Source: Niveispirillum lacus (GTDB taxonomy: Bacteria > Pseudomonadota > Alphaproteobacteria > Azospirillales > Azospirillaceae). From it: a DNA stretch of 64,000 nt. Positions 37,204 to 45,312 of the stretch are shown piece by piece. The stretch covers positions 183,259 through 247,258 of the forward strand of contig NZ_NOXU01000028.1 in NCBI RefSeq assembly GCF_002251795.1, read 5' to 3'. A model generated the notes under the pieces. That model searched no databases, was not told where the DNA came from, and saw nothing but the letters and a program-made list of their open reading frames with translations. The translations under genes were made by a program, and so were the position numbers. Each line of letters starts with the position of its first letter. Position 1 is the stretch's first letter.

Positions 37204-39927
37204 ATGGGACGTGCACGGCGCGCTAAACTGACGGCGGCAGGTTTTCTTCCAATAGCCTGCATGATGATCGGGTCCGGTCATCACGCCCATGCGCAGTCTG
37301 AATCGGATGGCCTGGTCCTGGAAGAGATTGTGGTCACGGGATCGCGGATCATGCGCCGCGATGCGACCACCGTTGGTCCCATAACCACACTCACCAGCGC
37401 AGACATCGCGGCAGCAGCCCCCCTTTCCGTTGGTCAGTTGCTGCAACAACTGCCCGGCGCCGGTTCAAGCCTGAATTCAAACGGAACGGCAGGGGTCTCG
37501 CACGGGTCCAGCAGCATCAACCTGCGTAATCTCGGCACCGGTGGCACCGCCAACCGGGTTCTGGTCCTGGTCGATGGTAACCGGTGGGTCAACGGGGCCG
37601 GCACCCGAGGCTTCCGGGACTTTGTCGATCTCAATACCATCCCGATGGGCATCGTCGATCGTGTGGAAATTCTGAAGGACGGTGCCTCGGCCATTTATGG
37701 TTCGGACGCGATTGCCGGCGTGGTCAATATCCACACGAAGAAGACCTTTGACGGGGCGGACGCCAAGGTCATGGGTGGCGTCACCTCAAGAGGCGATGCC
37801 CGCAGCCTGAGTGCAGAGACGACGTTGGGTCGGGTGTTTGGTCAGGGCTCTTTCCTGATCTCTGCCTCCTATGTCGATCAGCAGCCGATTTTCATTGAGG
37901 ATCGGAAACTGACCACGATTTCCCTGGCGGGCCCCACCGCTGCTGGCCCGCTTGGGTATTACCGGCTTCCCGGTGTGACAACCGGTACCAACCGACTGGT
38001 CAAGATTGCCGGAGCCGCAGGCACCAGCCCATCGGATTTCCGCCTCTGGACAGCGGCTGACTCCGTCAATGCGGAGACGGGAACCTATGCCGTCGGCCCC
38101 AGTGAGCGCACCGGGCTGTTCGGGCGGCTGACCTGGGATTTCCTGCCGACGGTTCGGGGCAAGATTGAGGGTATGTATAACAAACGCCTGTCGGATCAGA
38201 AATTCTCGCCTCTTGTTTCCCGCATCCGGGGCAGCGACGGCATGACCATGCCGGCCAATCACCCGTTCAATCCCTTCGGTCGTGCCTTCTCCGGCTCCAC
38301 CTTCGACATCCAGCGGCAGTTGGTCGAAATGGATTTCCGGTACAACGAGCAGAATGTGAAAACACAGCGTTACGCTGCCGGGCTGGAAGGCGAGTTTGAC
38401 CTGGGAACGGAATGGCGCTGGGATCTTTTCTACTCCTACGCCCGCAACGATGCGACCTTCACCTCGCGCAACCAGATCGACCAGGACAAGTTGGCGTTGG
38501 CCATCGGGCCTAACGATCGCTGTGTGGCCAATAGCTGCGTGCCGATCAACATCTTCGGAACGCTCACGCCGGCGATGATTGACTATATCCGCTATAATGC
38601 GCGCGACGAAAACGGAACACGTCAACAACAGGCTGCTTTCAATATCAGCGGCTCTCTGTTCGATCTTCCCGCCGGTGAGCTTGGCATGGCTGCCGGTGTG
38701 GAATATCGCAAGGAGGAGGGTTACGACGATCCCGATCCGATCGTTTCCGCCACCCCACGGTTTCAGACGTTCCGCCGCACGACGTCGGCCCCGCGTGATC
38801 CGACCCGCGGCCAATATGACCTCTGGGAATCCTATCTGGAGCTGAATGTGCCGCTGCTGGCCGATCTGCCGTTGGTGCAGTCGCTGGACCTCAGCGCGGC
38901 AGCCCGCTATTCTGACTACAGCACGTTCGGCGACACGATCACCACAAAGCTCGGACTATCCTACCGGCCGATCAGTGATCTGATGATCCGCAGCACGTTC
39001 TCCGAGGGCTTCCGGGCACCCAGCATCAGCGAACTCTATGCGGGTGCGCGCCAGACCAACCTTCCCGCCACCGATCCGTGCAATGGCGGCGGTGCCGGGC
39101 GGCCCGGCTGTACCGGGGTGCCGACAACCTATAATCAGCGCGATTTCAATAATGGTGGCATCCTCTCCACCGTTGGCGGCAATGTTCTGTTGCAGCCGGA
39201 AACGGCCGATACGTGGAGCGTCGGGACGGCGTGGACCCCGGACATGGTCGACGGCCTTACCGTCACCGCCGACTGGTACCAGATCAAGATTGACAACGCG
39301 ATCAGCAGCCTGGGTTCACAACGTCTTCTCAACTACTGCGCCAACACCGGAGAGCGCTGCGAGCTTGTCCGCCGCGCTGCCACTGGGGAAATCACCAACT
39401 TGCAGGACGGCCCGGTCAATCTGAACCGGATTGAAGTCGAAGGCATTGACCTGACGGTTCGCCAGCAGTTCGAAACAGAATTCGGCAATATCGAAGCCGT
39501 CATCGACGCGGCACACCTGATCCGATATGTGAATTTCATCACCAATGAGGACGGGTCGATCACTGTCGATGACCGGACGGGCCGGTCCGACGTTCTTCGC
39601 GAAAGTTATCCGCGCTGGAAGGGCACCGGGTCGTTGCGCTGGAGCGATGGCCCGTGGGAAGCCGGCTGGCGCGGGCGCTATATCGGCAAAACCACGGAAG
39701 TGGTGGGCAACCCCGTCAATGGCGGACATATCCCGGCAATCATCTATCAGGATGTCCAACTCGGCTATGAGTTTGAATCGATCGGGGTCAATCTGACCCT
39801 TGGCGTGGACAATATCTTTAATGTCCAGCCCCCTGCATCGTCGGTAAACCAAGGTGCCAACTACGATATCAACACCTATGACATCCGTGGCACCTTCCTC
39901 TATAGCCGTCTCAGCGCACGTTTCTAA
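37204..39927 (+). CDS. TonB-dependent receptor
   Basis: Outer-membrane active transporter of 907 residues. Signal peptide ending near HAHAQ (about residue 31), TonB box and plug start LEEIVVTGSRI, plug segments LLQQLPGAGSS and VEILKDGASAIYGSDAIAGVVNI, and a beta-barrel ending LYSRLSARF with terminal Phe. There is no STN domain, unlike the receptor at 22-25 kb. ATG 37204 has AGGAG six bases upstream. It resembles sphingomonad-type receptors for complex organic compounds. A capA gene follows at 141 bp. The substrate is unknown. Confidence 0.9.
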   Translation: MGRARRAKLTAAGFLPIACMMIGSGHHAHAQSESDGLVLEEIVVTGSRIMRRDATTVGPITTLTSADIAAAAPLSVGQLLQQLPGAGSSLNSNGTAGVSHGSSSINLRNLGTGGTANRVLVLVDGNRWVNGAGTRGFRDFVDLNTIPMGIVDRVEILKDGASAIYGSDAIAGVVNIHTKKTFDGADAKVMGGVTSRGDARSLSAETTLGRVFGQGSFLISASYVDQQPIFIEDRKLTTISLAGPTAAGPLGYYRLPGVTTGTNRLVKIAGAAGTSPSDFRLWTAADSVNAETGTYAVGPSERTGLFGRLTWDFLPTVRGKIEGMYNKRLSDQKFSPLVSRIRGSDGMTMPANHPFNPFGRAFSGSTFDIQRQLVEMDFRYNEQNVKTQRYAAGLEGEFDLGTEWRWDLFYSYARNDATFTSRNQIDQDKLALAIGPNDRCVANSCVPINIFGTLTPAMIDYIRYNARDENGTRQQQAAFNISGSLFDLPAGELGMAAGVEYRKEEGYDDPDPIVSATPRFQTFRRTTSAPRDPTRGQYDLWESYLELNVPLLADLPLVQSLDLSAAARYSDYSTFGDTITTKLGLSYRPISDLMIRSTFSEGFRAPSISELYAGARQTNLPATDPCNGGGAGRPGCTGVPTTYNQRDFNNGGILSTVGGNVLLQPETADTWSVGTAWTPDMVDGLTVTADWYQIKIDNAISSLGSQRLLNYCANTGERCELVRRAATGEITNLQDGPVNLNRIEVEGIDLTVRQQFETEFGNIEAVIDAAHLIRYVNFITNEDGSITVDDRTGRSDVLRESYPRWKGTGSLRWSDGPWEAGWRGRYIGKTTEVVGNPVNGGHIPAIIYQDVQLGYEFESIGVNLTLGVDNIFNVQPPASSVNQGANYDINTYDIRGTFLYSRLSARF

Positions 39928-40068
39928 CAGGGTGAACACTTCCGGCGGGGACGCCTGAAGAGAAACCATGAGGTAGAATAGAAGCTGGGTGCGTTTCGAC
40001 TGCATCGTTAGCCCAAGGGTACCGGACAAGTCCATCCCATCCGGCCATGCCAATCCTGGAGACCGTGG

Positions 40069-41205
40069 ATGAGTGACATCACATCGGGTTCGACTGTCAG
40101 CCGACGCACCCTTCTTCTCGCTGGCGGCGCTGCCCTATCTGTTTCAGCAGCGCTGCCGGGCCTGGCGCAGCAGCGGCCTTTGCGCTTTTCAGCGATTGGC
40201 CAAGCACTGATCAAGCATGATATCCGCCAGTATTCTTACCCGGATTACCGTCTGCTGGCGGATCATCTGGCCAAGGCGGATGTGGTTTTCAGCAATCTGG
40301 AGACTGCGATCAACGGGCCAGGGGCCGGACCGCCCACACGGGATACCCAATTCTTCCACGCCACAGAGCCGGAGGTTCTGGACGTGCTGAAGGATTTTCA
40401 CATCAATCTGCTGGCTACGGGCAATAACCATTCTTTCGATCTCAATACCGGTGGCATACTGACAACCTTGGAAGCCGTGGCCAAGGCGGGTTTCGTGCAC
40501 GCAGGCACGGGCGTAAATGCCGCAGACGCCGCCAAGCCCGCCTTCTTGTCGGTACCATCGGGAACAGTGGCCTTGGTTGCGATGGCCACGGGCCGGATCC
40601 GCGAAGGCGGGGCCGCAACGGATACGCGCCCCGGCGTCAACGAAATCCGGCGCGGCGAGGATGGTCAGTTCAATGTGGAGGATGAGCAAAGGGTGCTGGG
40701 AGCCATCCGCACAGCGGCGGCGCGGGCGGATATTGTGATTGTCTATCAGCATAACCATTACTGGGAGCCGGATTTTGCCGACACCCCGGCCTGGCTGAAA
40801 ATCTGGGCCAAGCGGTGCATTGATGCCGGTGCCCATGCCTTTGTCGGCCATGGAGCACCCATCCTGCAGGGCATTGAATTCTATAAGGGCTGCCCGCTGT
40901 TATATGGTCTTGGGAGCTTCATCTTCCACAGTCGGACAAATATCGGCCATTACCGGCCCGAGGTCTGGGACAGCGCCATCATCGACCTGGTTTTCGAGCG
41001 GGGAAAGGTTCGTCAGCTCGACATTCTTCCCGTAGCCCTCAACGAAGTTGGGATCAGCACCGAGAAACATTTCGAAACCCGGGGGCGGCCGACGCTGGCC
41101 CGGGGAGACCGGGCACGACGTATCCTGGAACGACTGGCCACGATATCCGCCCCCTACGGTACCAATCTGGTCATTGAGAACGACAGGGCCTCTGTAGTGC
41201 TGTAG
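40069..41205 (+). CDS. CapA-family metallophosphatase-like protein, Tat-exported
   Basis: A 378-residue protein of the CapA (poly-gamma-glutamate synthesis) branch of calcineurin-like phosphoesterases. Twin-arginine signal SRRTLLLAGGAAL (about residues 11-23). Metal-binding motifs are SNLETAI, TGNNHSFD, YQHNHYWEP and VGHGAPILQGIE. GGAG eight bases before the ATG. No capB/capC polymerase genes are nearby, so it is unlikely to be part of a capsule locus; a hydrolytic role with the TonB receptor upstream is possible. Confidence 0.82.
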   Translation: MSDITSGSTVSRRTLLLAGGAALSVSAALPGLAQQRPLRFSAIGQALIKHDIRQYSYPDYRLLADHLAKADVVFSNLETAINGPGAGPPTRDTQFFHATEPEVLDVLKDFHINLLATGNNHSFDLNTGGILTTLEAVAKAGFVHAGTGVNAADAAKPAFLSVPSGTVALVAMATGRIREGGAATDTRPGVNEIRRGEDGQFNVEDEQRVLGAIRTAAARADIVIVYQHNHYWEPDFADTPAWLKIWAKRCIDAGAHAFVGHGAPILQGIEFYKGCPLLYGLGSFIFHSRTNIGHYRPEVWDSAIIDLVFERGKVRQLDILPVALNEVGISTEKHFETRGRPTLARGDRARRILERLATISAPYGTNLVIENDRASVVL

Positions 41206-41338
41206 ATTGATCTCATCGGTGAATACTAAGACTTAACAGGAAGATGTAGTGGGTTGCCGGGTGATCGCCGACCCCACGACCACGACTTGTTTCAGAATAT
41301 CGGTCGCTGGCGTCGCGATGGCGTGCATCATAGCGCCT

Positions 41339-41367
41339 GCGGCCTCCCGCCCCTGGAGGGAGGCCGC
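41339..41367. terminator. Putative bidirectional terminator between capA and uspA
   Basis: Perfect 10-bp GC-rich inverted repeat (GCGGCCTCCC / GGGAGGCCGC) with a 9-base loop, in the 219-bp gap between convergent genes. No U-tract on either side. Confidence 0.55.
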
Positions 41368-41424
41368 GCCGGACTGTTGACAGTATCTTTGTCCAGCCGG
41401 CTGCCAGGTGCTGCTAAACGGCGA

Positions 41425-42264
41425 TCAATGAGAGAGAAGGACGGGCAGGCGCAGGTTGGCGAACACCCCGGTTGTGGCGCCACCCAGCACAAAATCCCGC
41501 AGGCGGGAATGGCCGAACCCTCCCATCACCAGCAGATCGGCACTGAGGTCCAACGCAGCATCCTGCAAAACCTCGGCGATGGGTCGGCCGTTCAGTTTGA
41601 TGTTACGGGCTTCTGACAGGAAGCCGTGACGACGCAGGGATACGGCCAAGGTTTCGGCAATATCATGGTGATGAAGTTTCTTTTCGTCCGGAACCGTCAG
41701 GACCGTGATCCGTGTGCCCGGTTTCAGCAGCGGCAGGGCATCAGCCAGCGCCCGTGCAGCGGCACGGCCGCCGTCCCAGGCGATGGCAACATGGTCCAGG
41801 GCAGCAGGCCTGGACACAGGTGGAACCAGGATAGCGGGGCGCCCCGCGCCGAATATGACGGTCTGCGCCAGATCGTGGATGGACAGATGGTCCTTGGTCC
41901 AGCCAAGCAGGCTCAGATCATAGTATCTGGCCTCGCCAGCAGCGGTGTCCGCTATCGCACCTGGAGCCAGATGGCGGGTGGCGCATTCCAGCGACACAGT
42001 CGCGGGCACCAGTGCGCTGATCAGTTCCTGCTGGCGCTTTGCTTCGGCCTGGCTGTACGCTTCTGTCGTGCGGATCATTTCCGGGATGTTCAGGAACAGC
42101 CCCCCAACAGGCGAGGAAACACCAGGGATATCCGCCGTGAAGGCGGTAACATGGAGATCGTACTGGAGCGTTTCTGCCAAAGCGACGGCAGCACGGAGCG
42201 CGTCATCGGGGACGACGTCCGGATAGGTGGCGAGGGGCAGATAGGCGGTCCGACCGTTCGTCAT
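41425..42264 (-). CDS. Universal stress protein, tandem UspA domains
   Basis: A 279-residue cytoplasmic protein with two UspA-type halves. The second half ends with LLVMGGFGHSRLRDFVLGGATTGV, the G-2x-G-9x-G(S/T) nucleotide motif. The first half is degenerate. ATG 42264 is preceded by CGGAGGAA. It follows the next usp gene on the same strand by 29 bp, so the two form an operon, probably induced by oxygen limitation. Confidence 0.88.
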   Translation of the reverse strand: MTNGRTAYLPLATYPDVVPDDALRAAVALAETLQYDLHVTAFTADIPGVSSPVGGLFLNIPEMIRTTEAYSQAEAKRQQELISALVPATVSLECATRHLAPGAIADTAAGEARYYDLSLLGWTKDHLSIHDLAQTVIFGAGRPAILVPPVSRPAALDHVAIAWDGGRAAARALADALPLLKPGTRITVLTVPDEKKLHHHDIAETLAVSLRRHGFLSEARNIKLNGRPIAEVLQDAALDLSADLLVMGGFGHSRLRDFVLGGATTGVFANLRLPVLLSH

Positions 42265-42293
42265 GGTGCATTCCTCCGTTAGGTTCTGTCTGA

Positions 42294-43160
42294 TCAAATT
42301 GCGGTGGCTGGTGGTATCGCCAGCACATCAACCGCTGCATCCCGCAACACCTGTTCCGTGACACTGCCCAGCAGCAGTTTCTGCAGCCCGCTCTTGCCAT
42401 GGGTGGCCAGCACAATCAGGTCGGCATGCACATCCGCCGCGCCTGACAGGATTTCATGCTTCGCCGTCGTCTGTTCATAGCGCAGGAAGCACTTCGCAGA
42501 CCCGACAGCGGTTGACGCACAGAATGTTTCCAGGGCCAATGCCGCCTTCTGCCCTTCCTCTTCGATGTACAATCGACGGTCACGTTCATCCATGGCGGCG
42601 GGCAATGCCAAGCCCAGCAAGGGCGCGTCAAACACATGGAGGATCGAGTGGGCAACAGTGCCCGCAATGCCCAAGCCGGCGTAGGCGGCGATGGCGGCGC
42701 GAGACCCATCGCTGAGATCGGTGGTCAGCAACACATGCCGGTAGGGTGCAGCCGGTGCAGCATTGACCATCAGCACCGGGCAGGATGCGGCCCGAATGGT
42801 CCGCTCCGCCGTCGTGCCGATAAAGATGTCGCGGAACAACTGGCGGCGATGAGGGCCGATCACCAGCAGGTCCGGGGCCATCGCTGCGGCGACCTGGATG
42901 ATGGCCTGGGACGGTTCACCCAGCACCACCTCCACCTTGCAGCGCACCCCGTCGATGTTACGCAGCGTGGCGGCCATGTCCTGCAACAGGGACAGCGCCT
43001 CGCGGCGTTCTTCCTCCACGATACGCCGGGGCCGATCCTCATCAACGGCATTGACCAGCGTGATGTCTGCGTCCCATTGCCGGGCCAGCAAGGTTGCCCG
43101 CCGCAGTGCGCGGTCCGACCGCTCCGACAAATCGGTCGCCACCATGATGTGCTTCATCAT
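42294..43160 (-). CDS. Universal stress protein, tandem UspA domains
   Basis: A 288-residue protein with two Usp domains, beginning MMKHIMVATDLSERSDRAL. Both halves keep the ATP-type motif: LLVIGPHRRQLFRDIFIGTTAERT (about 98-121) and LIVLATHGKSGLQKLLLGSVTEQV (about 248-271). First gene of the two-gene usp operon, downstream of an FNR-like box at 43216-43229. Confidence 0.9.
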   Translation of the reverse strand: MMKHIMVATDLSERSDRALRRATLLARQWDADITLVNAVDEDRPRRIVEEERREALSLLQDMAATLRNIDGVRCKVEVVLGEPSQAIIQVAAAMAPDLLVIGPHRRQLFRDIFIGTTAERTIRAASCPVLMVNAAPAAPYRHVLLTTDLSDGSRAAIAAYAGLGIAGTVAHSILHVFDAPLLGLALPAAMDERDRRLYIEEEGQKAALALETFCASTAVGSAKCFLRYEQTTAKHEILSGAADVHADLIVLATHGKSGLQKLLLGSVTEQVLRDAAVDVLAIPPATAI

Positions 43161-43215
43161 CCGCCTCCGTCCATCTTAGGCAAGCGCAGTGAACCACAGC
43201 AAAACCGCGTCATCT

Positions 43216-43256
43216 TTGACCTGGATCAACGATCCATCGCCTTTCTTCGCTATTTT
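43216..43256. promoter_or_regulatory. FNR-like box in the divergent usp / HTH-kef promoter
   Basis: TTGAC-CTGG-ATCAA at 43216-43229 is one base off the perfect FNR palindrome. On the plus strand a -10-like TATTTT (43251-43256) lies 21 bp after it. On the minus strand TTCACT lies 22 bp after it. The predicted starts leave short leaders of about 20 nt to the genes at 43286 and 43160. Confidence 0.6.
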
Positions 43257-43285
43257 ACACCATGTGATGCAATGGGTGCCCAGAC

Positions 43286-43537
43286 ATGCCACAGGATCGC
43301 TATCAGACAGTTCAGGAAGTCGCTGACCGGCTGAAGGTCAGCGAAGCAACGGTTCGTCACTGGATCAAGGAAGGCGCCCTGCGGGCCATTGATGTCGGCA
43401 AGGGCTGGCGGATTTCCGACCAGGATTTGGATGAATTCCTGCATCGGCACGAAACACGCCCGCGCCATGGCGGCCCCACCGTGCCAGCAACCGCACCCGA
43501 CGACCATCCAACAGGAACCGCAGGACGGGAGCATTGA
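43286..43537 (+). CDS. Excisionase/MerR-like helix-turn-helix protein
   Basis: An 83-residue DNA-binding protein of the HTH_17 (excisionase family) type: YQTVQEVADRLKVSEATVRHWIKEG at about residues 6-30, then GKGWRISDQDLDEFL. The C-terminal third is low-complexity and Pro/His-rich. It precedes the Kef transporter by 4 bp, so it is likely co-transcribed. It may be a local regulator; there is no sign of a mobile element. Confidence 0.75.
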   Translation: MPQDRYQTVQEVADRLKVSEATVRHWIKEGALRAIDVGKGWRISDQDLDEFLHRHETRPRHGGPTVPATAPDDHPTGTAGREH

Positions 43538-43541
43538 CCGC

Positions 43542-45263
43542 ATGACGCCCTTGGCCCCCTTTACCGAAATCGCCCTGTTGCTGGTGATGGCCGCTGTCAT
43601 CGGGCTGGCTGGTGTGCTGCTGCGCCAACCCCTGATCGTCAGCTTCATCGCTGTCGGGCTGATCGCGGGGCCGTCAGCCCTGGACGTGGTCCATTCGGAT
43701 GCGCAGATCGATCTGCTGGCGGAACTGGGGATTGCCGTCCTGTTGTTCCTGGTCGGCATCAAGCTGGATGTGAAGTTGATCCGGTCGTTGGGCGTGGTTT
43801 CGCTGATGACCGGGCTGGGCCAGGTCGCGTTCACTTCCATCTTCGGCTATCTGATCGGGCTGGCCCTAGGGTTGGACCCGGTGACCAGCCTTTATGTCGC
43901 GGTGGCGCTGACCTTCTCCTCCACCATCATCATCGTGAAGCTGCTGTCGGACAAACGGGAGATCGACTCCCTGCATGGTCAGATCGCGCTCGGTTTCCTG
44001 ATCGTGCAGGATTTGGTGGTTGTGCTGGCGATGATCGCGCTGTCGGCCATCGGGATCGGTGCCCAGACGGGCGGCCATGGCGGTGGCTCCATCGGCACGG
44101 TGCTGGCCTCGGGTGCTGGTCTGGTGGCGCTGGTGGTGGTGTTTGTCCGCTATCTGGCCGATCCGTTGACGGCGCGGCTGGCGCGGGCACCGGAACTGCT
44201 GGTGGTTTTCGCCATTGCACAGGCGGCCATGTTCGCCGCCATCGGCGATCTGGTGGGCCTGGGCAAGGAGGTTGGTGGCCTGCTGGCTGGCATTTCGCTG
44301 GCTTCCACCCCCTTTCGCGAAAGCATCGCCGCGCGTCTGGCCCCCCTGCGGGATTTCCTGCTGCTGTTCTTCTTCATTGCGTTGGGCGCGACGCTGGACC
44401 TGTCGCGGCTGGATGCGCATGTCACGGGGGCCATGGTCTTTTCGCTGTTCGTGCTGATCGGCAATCCGCTGATCGTGCTGGCCATCATGGGGGCAATGGG
44501 ATACCGGCGGCGTACAGGCTTTCTGGCCGGGCTGACGGTGGCACAGATCAGCGAATTCTCCCTGATCTTTGTGGCCATGGGTGTCAGCCTGGGCCATGTC
44601 GGCGACGACGCGCTGGGGCTGGTGACCATGGTCGGTCTGGTGACCATCGCCGCCTCCACCTACATGATCACCTATTCCCACAAGCTGTTCGCCCTGTTTG
44701 AGCCTTATCTGGGACCGTTTGAGCGGCGGGATACACCGCGCGAGCCGATGATCGTGACCAGTGCGGCGACAGACCGGCAGGAACCGCTGATCATCCTGTT
44801 CGGGCTGGGCCGGTTCGGCAGCGCCGTCGGCCTGCGGCTGCAACGACGGGGCATCCGGGTCCTGGGGGTGGATTTTAACCCGCTGGCCGTCCGGCGCTGG
44901 CATGAGATGGGCCTGGATGCGCGGTTCGGCGACGCAACCGATGCCGAGTTCATGGCCGAACTGCCACTGACGCAGGCGACCTGGGTCGTCTCCACGGTGC
45001 CGCAGCATGTCACCGGCCTCAGCCAGGAAGACACACGGCGGACCCTGCTGCAACTGGTCAGGGCCTCCGGTTACCGGGGACGGGTGGCCGTCACCTCGCA
45101 CGGTACACGCGAGACCGCCAGCCTGCTGTCATCCGGGGCCGACTTGGTGTTCGAGCCGTTCCAGGATGCCGCCGACCGGGCGGTGGAACTTCTCTGCGGC
45201 GGTGACAGGGAAGCCCGCACCGAAATCCCGGAAATCGAAACAGAAGGACGCGAGCTCGCCTGA
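43542..45263 (+). CDS. Kef-type monovalent cation:proton antiporter with TrkA-N domain
   Basis: A 573-residue CPA2-family protein. About 12 membrane helices (residues 5-390), including GIAVLLFLVGIKLD and the region EVGGLLAGISLASTPFRE, followed by a cytoplasmic TrkA-N/RCK domain with the dinucleotide motif LFGLGRFGSAVG. Probable role: K+ or Na+ exchange against H+. ATG 43542 (GGGAG upstream) is chosen over longer frames that run through the HTH gene. It lies 49 bp before the P-type ATPase gene. Confidence 0.87.
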   Translation: MTPLAPFTEIALLLVMAAVIGLAGVLLRQPLIVSFIAVGLIAGPSALDVVHSDAQIDLLAELGIAVLLFLVGIKLDVKLIRSLGVVSLMTGLGQVAFTSIFGYLIGLALGLDPVTSLYVAVALTFSSTIIIVKLLSDKREIDSLHGQIALGFLIVQDLVVVLAMIALSAIGIGAQTGGHGGGSIGTVLASGAGLVALVVVFVRYLADPLTARLARAPELLVVFAIAQAAMFAAIGDLVGLGKEVGGLLAGISLASTPFRESIAARLAPLRDFLLLFFFIALGATLDLSRLDAHVTGAMVFSLFVLIGNPLIVLAIMGAMGYRRRTGFLAGLTVAQISEFSLIFVAMGVSLGHVGDDALGLVTMVGLVTIAASTYMITYSHKLFALFEPYLGPFERRDTPREPMIVTSAATDRQEPLIILFGLGRFGSAVGLRLQRRGIRVLGVDFNPLAVRRWHEMGLDARFGDATDAEFMAELPLTQATWVVSTVPQHVTGLSQEDTRRTLLQLVRASGYRGRVAVTSHGTRETASLLSSGADLVFEPFQDAADRAVELLCGGDREARTEIPEIETEGRELA

Positions 45264-45312
45264 TGGCCATTGCAGGCCATGGGTGCTGCCGATCAGCATG
45301 AAGGAAACCAGC

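Noticed and set aside
43866..45101. A 411-codon minus-strand frame opposite the Kef gene
   Set aside because: His/Gln/Pro-rich translation with no domain; shadow of the membrane protein gene.
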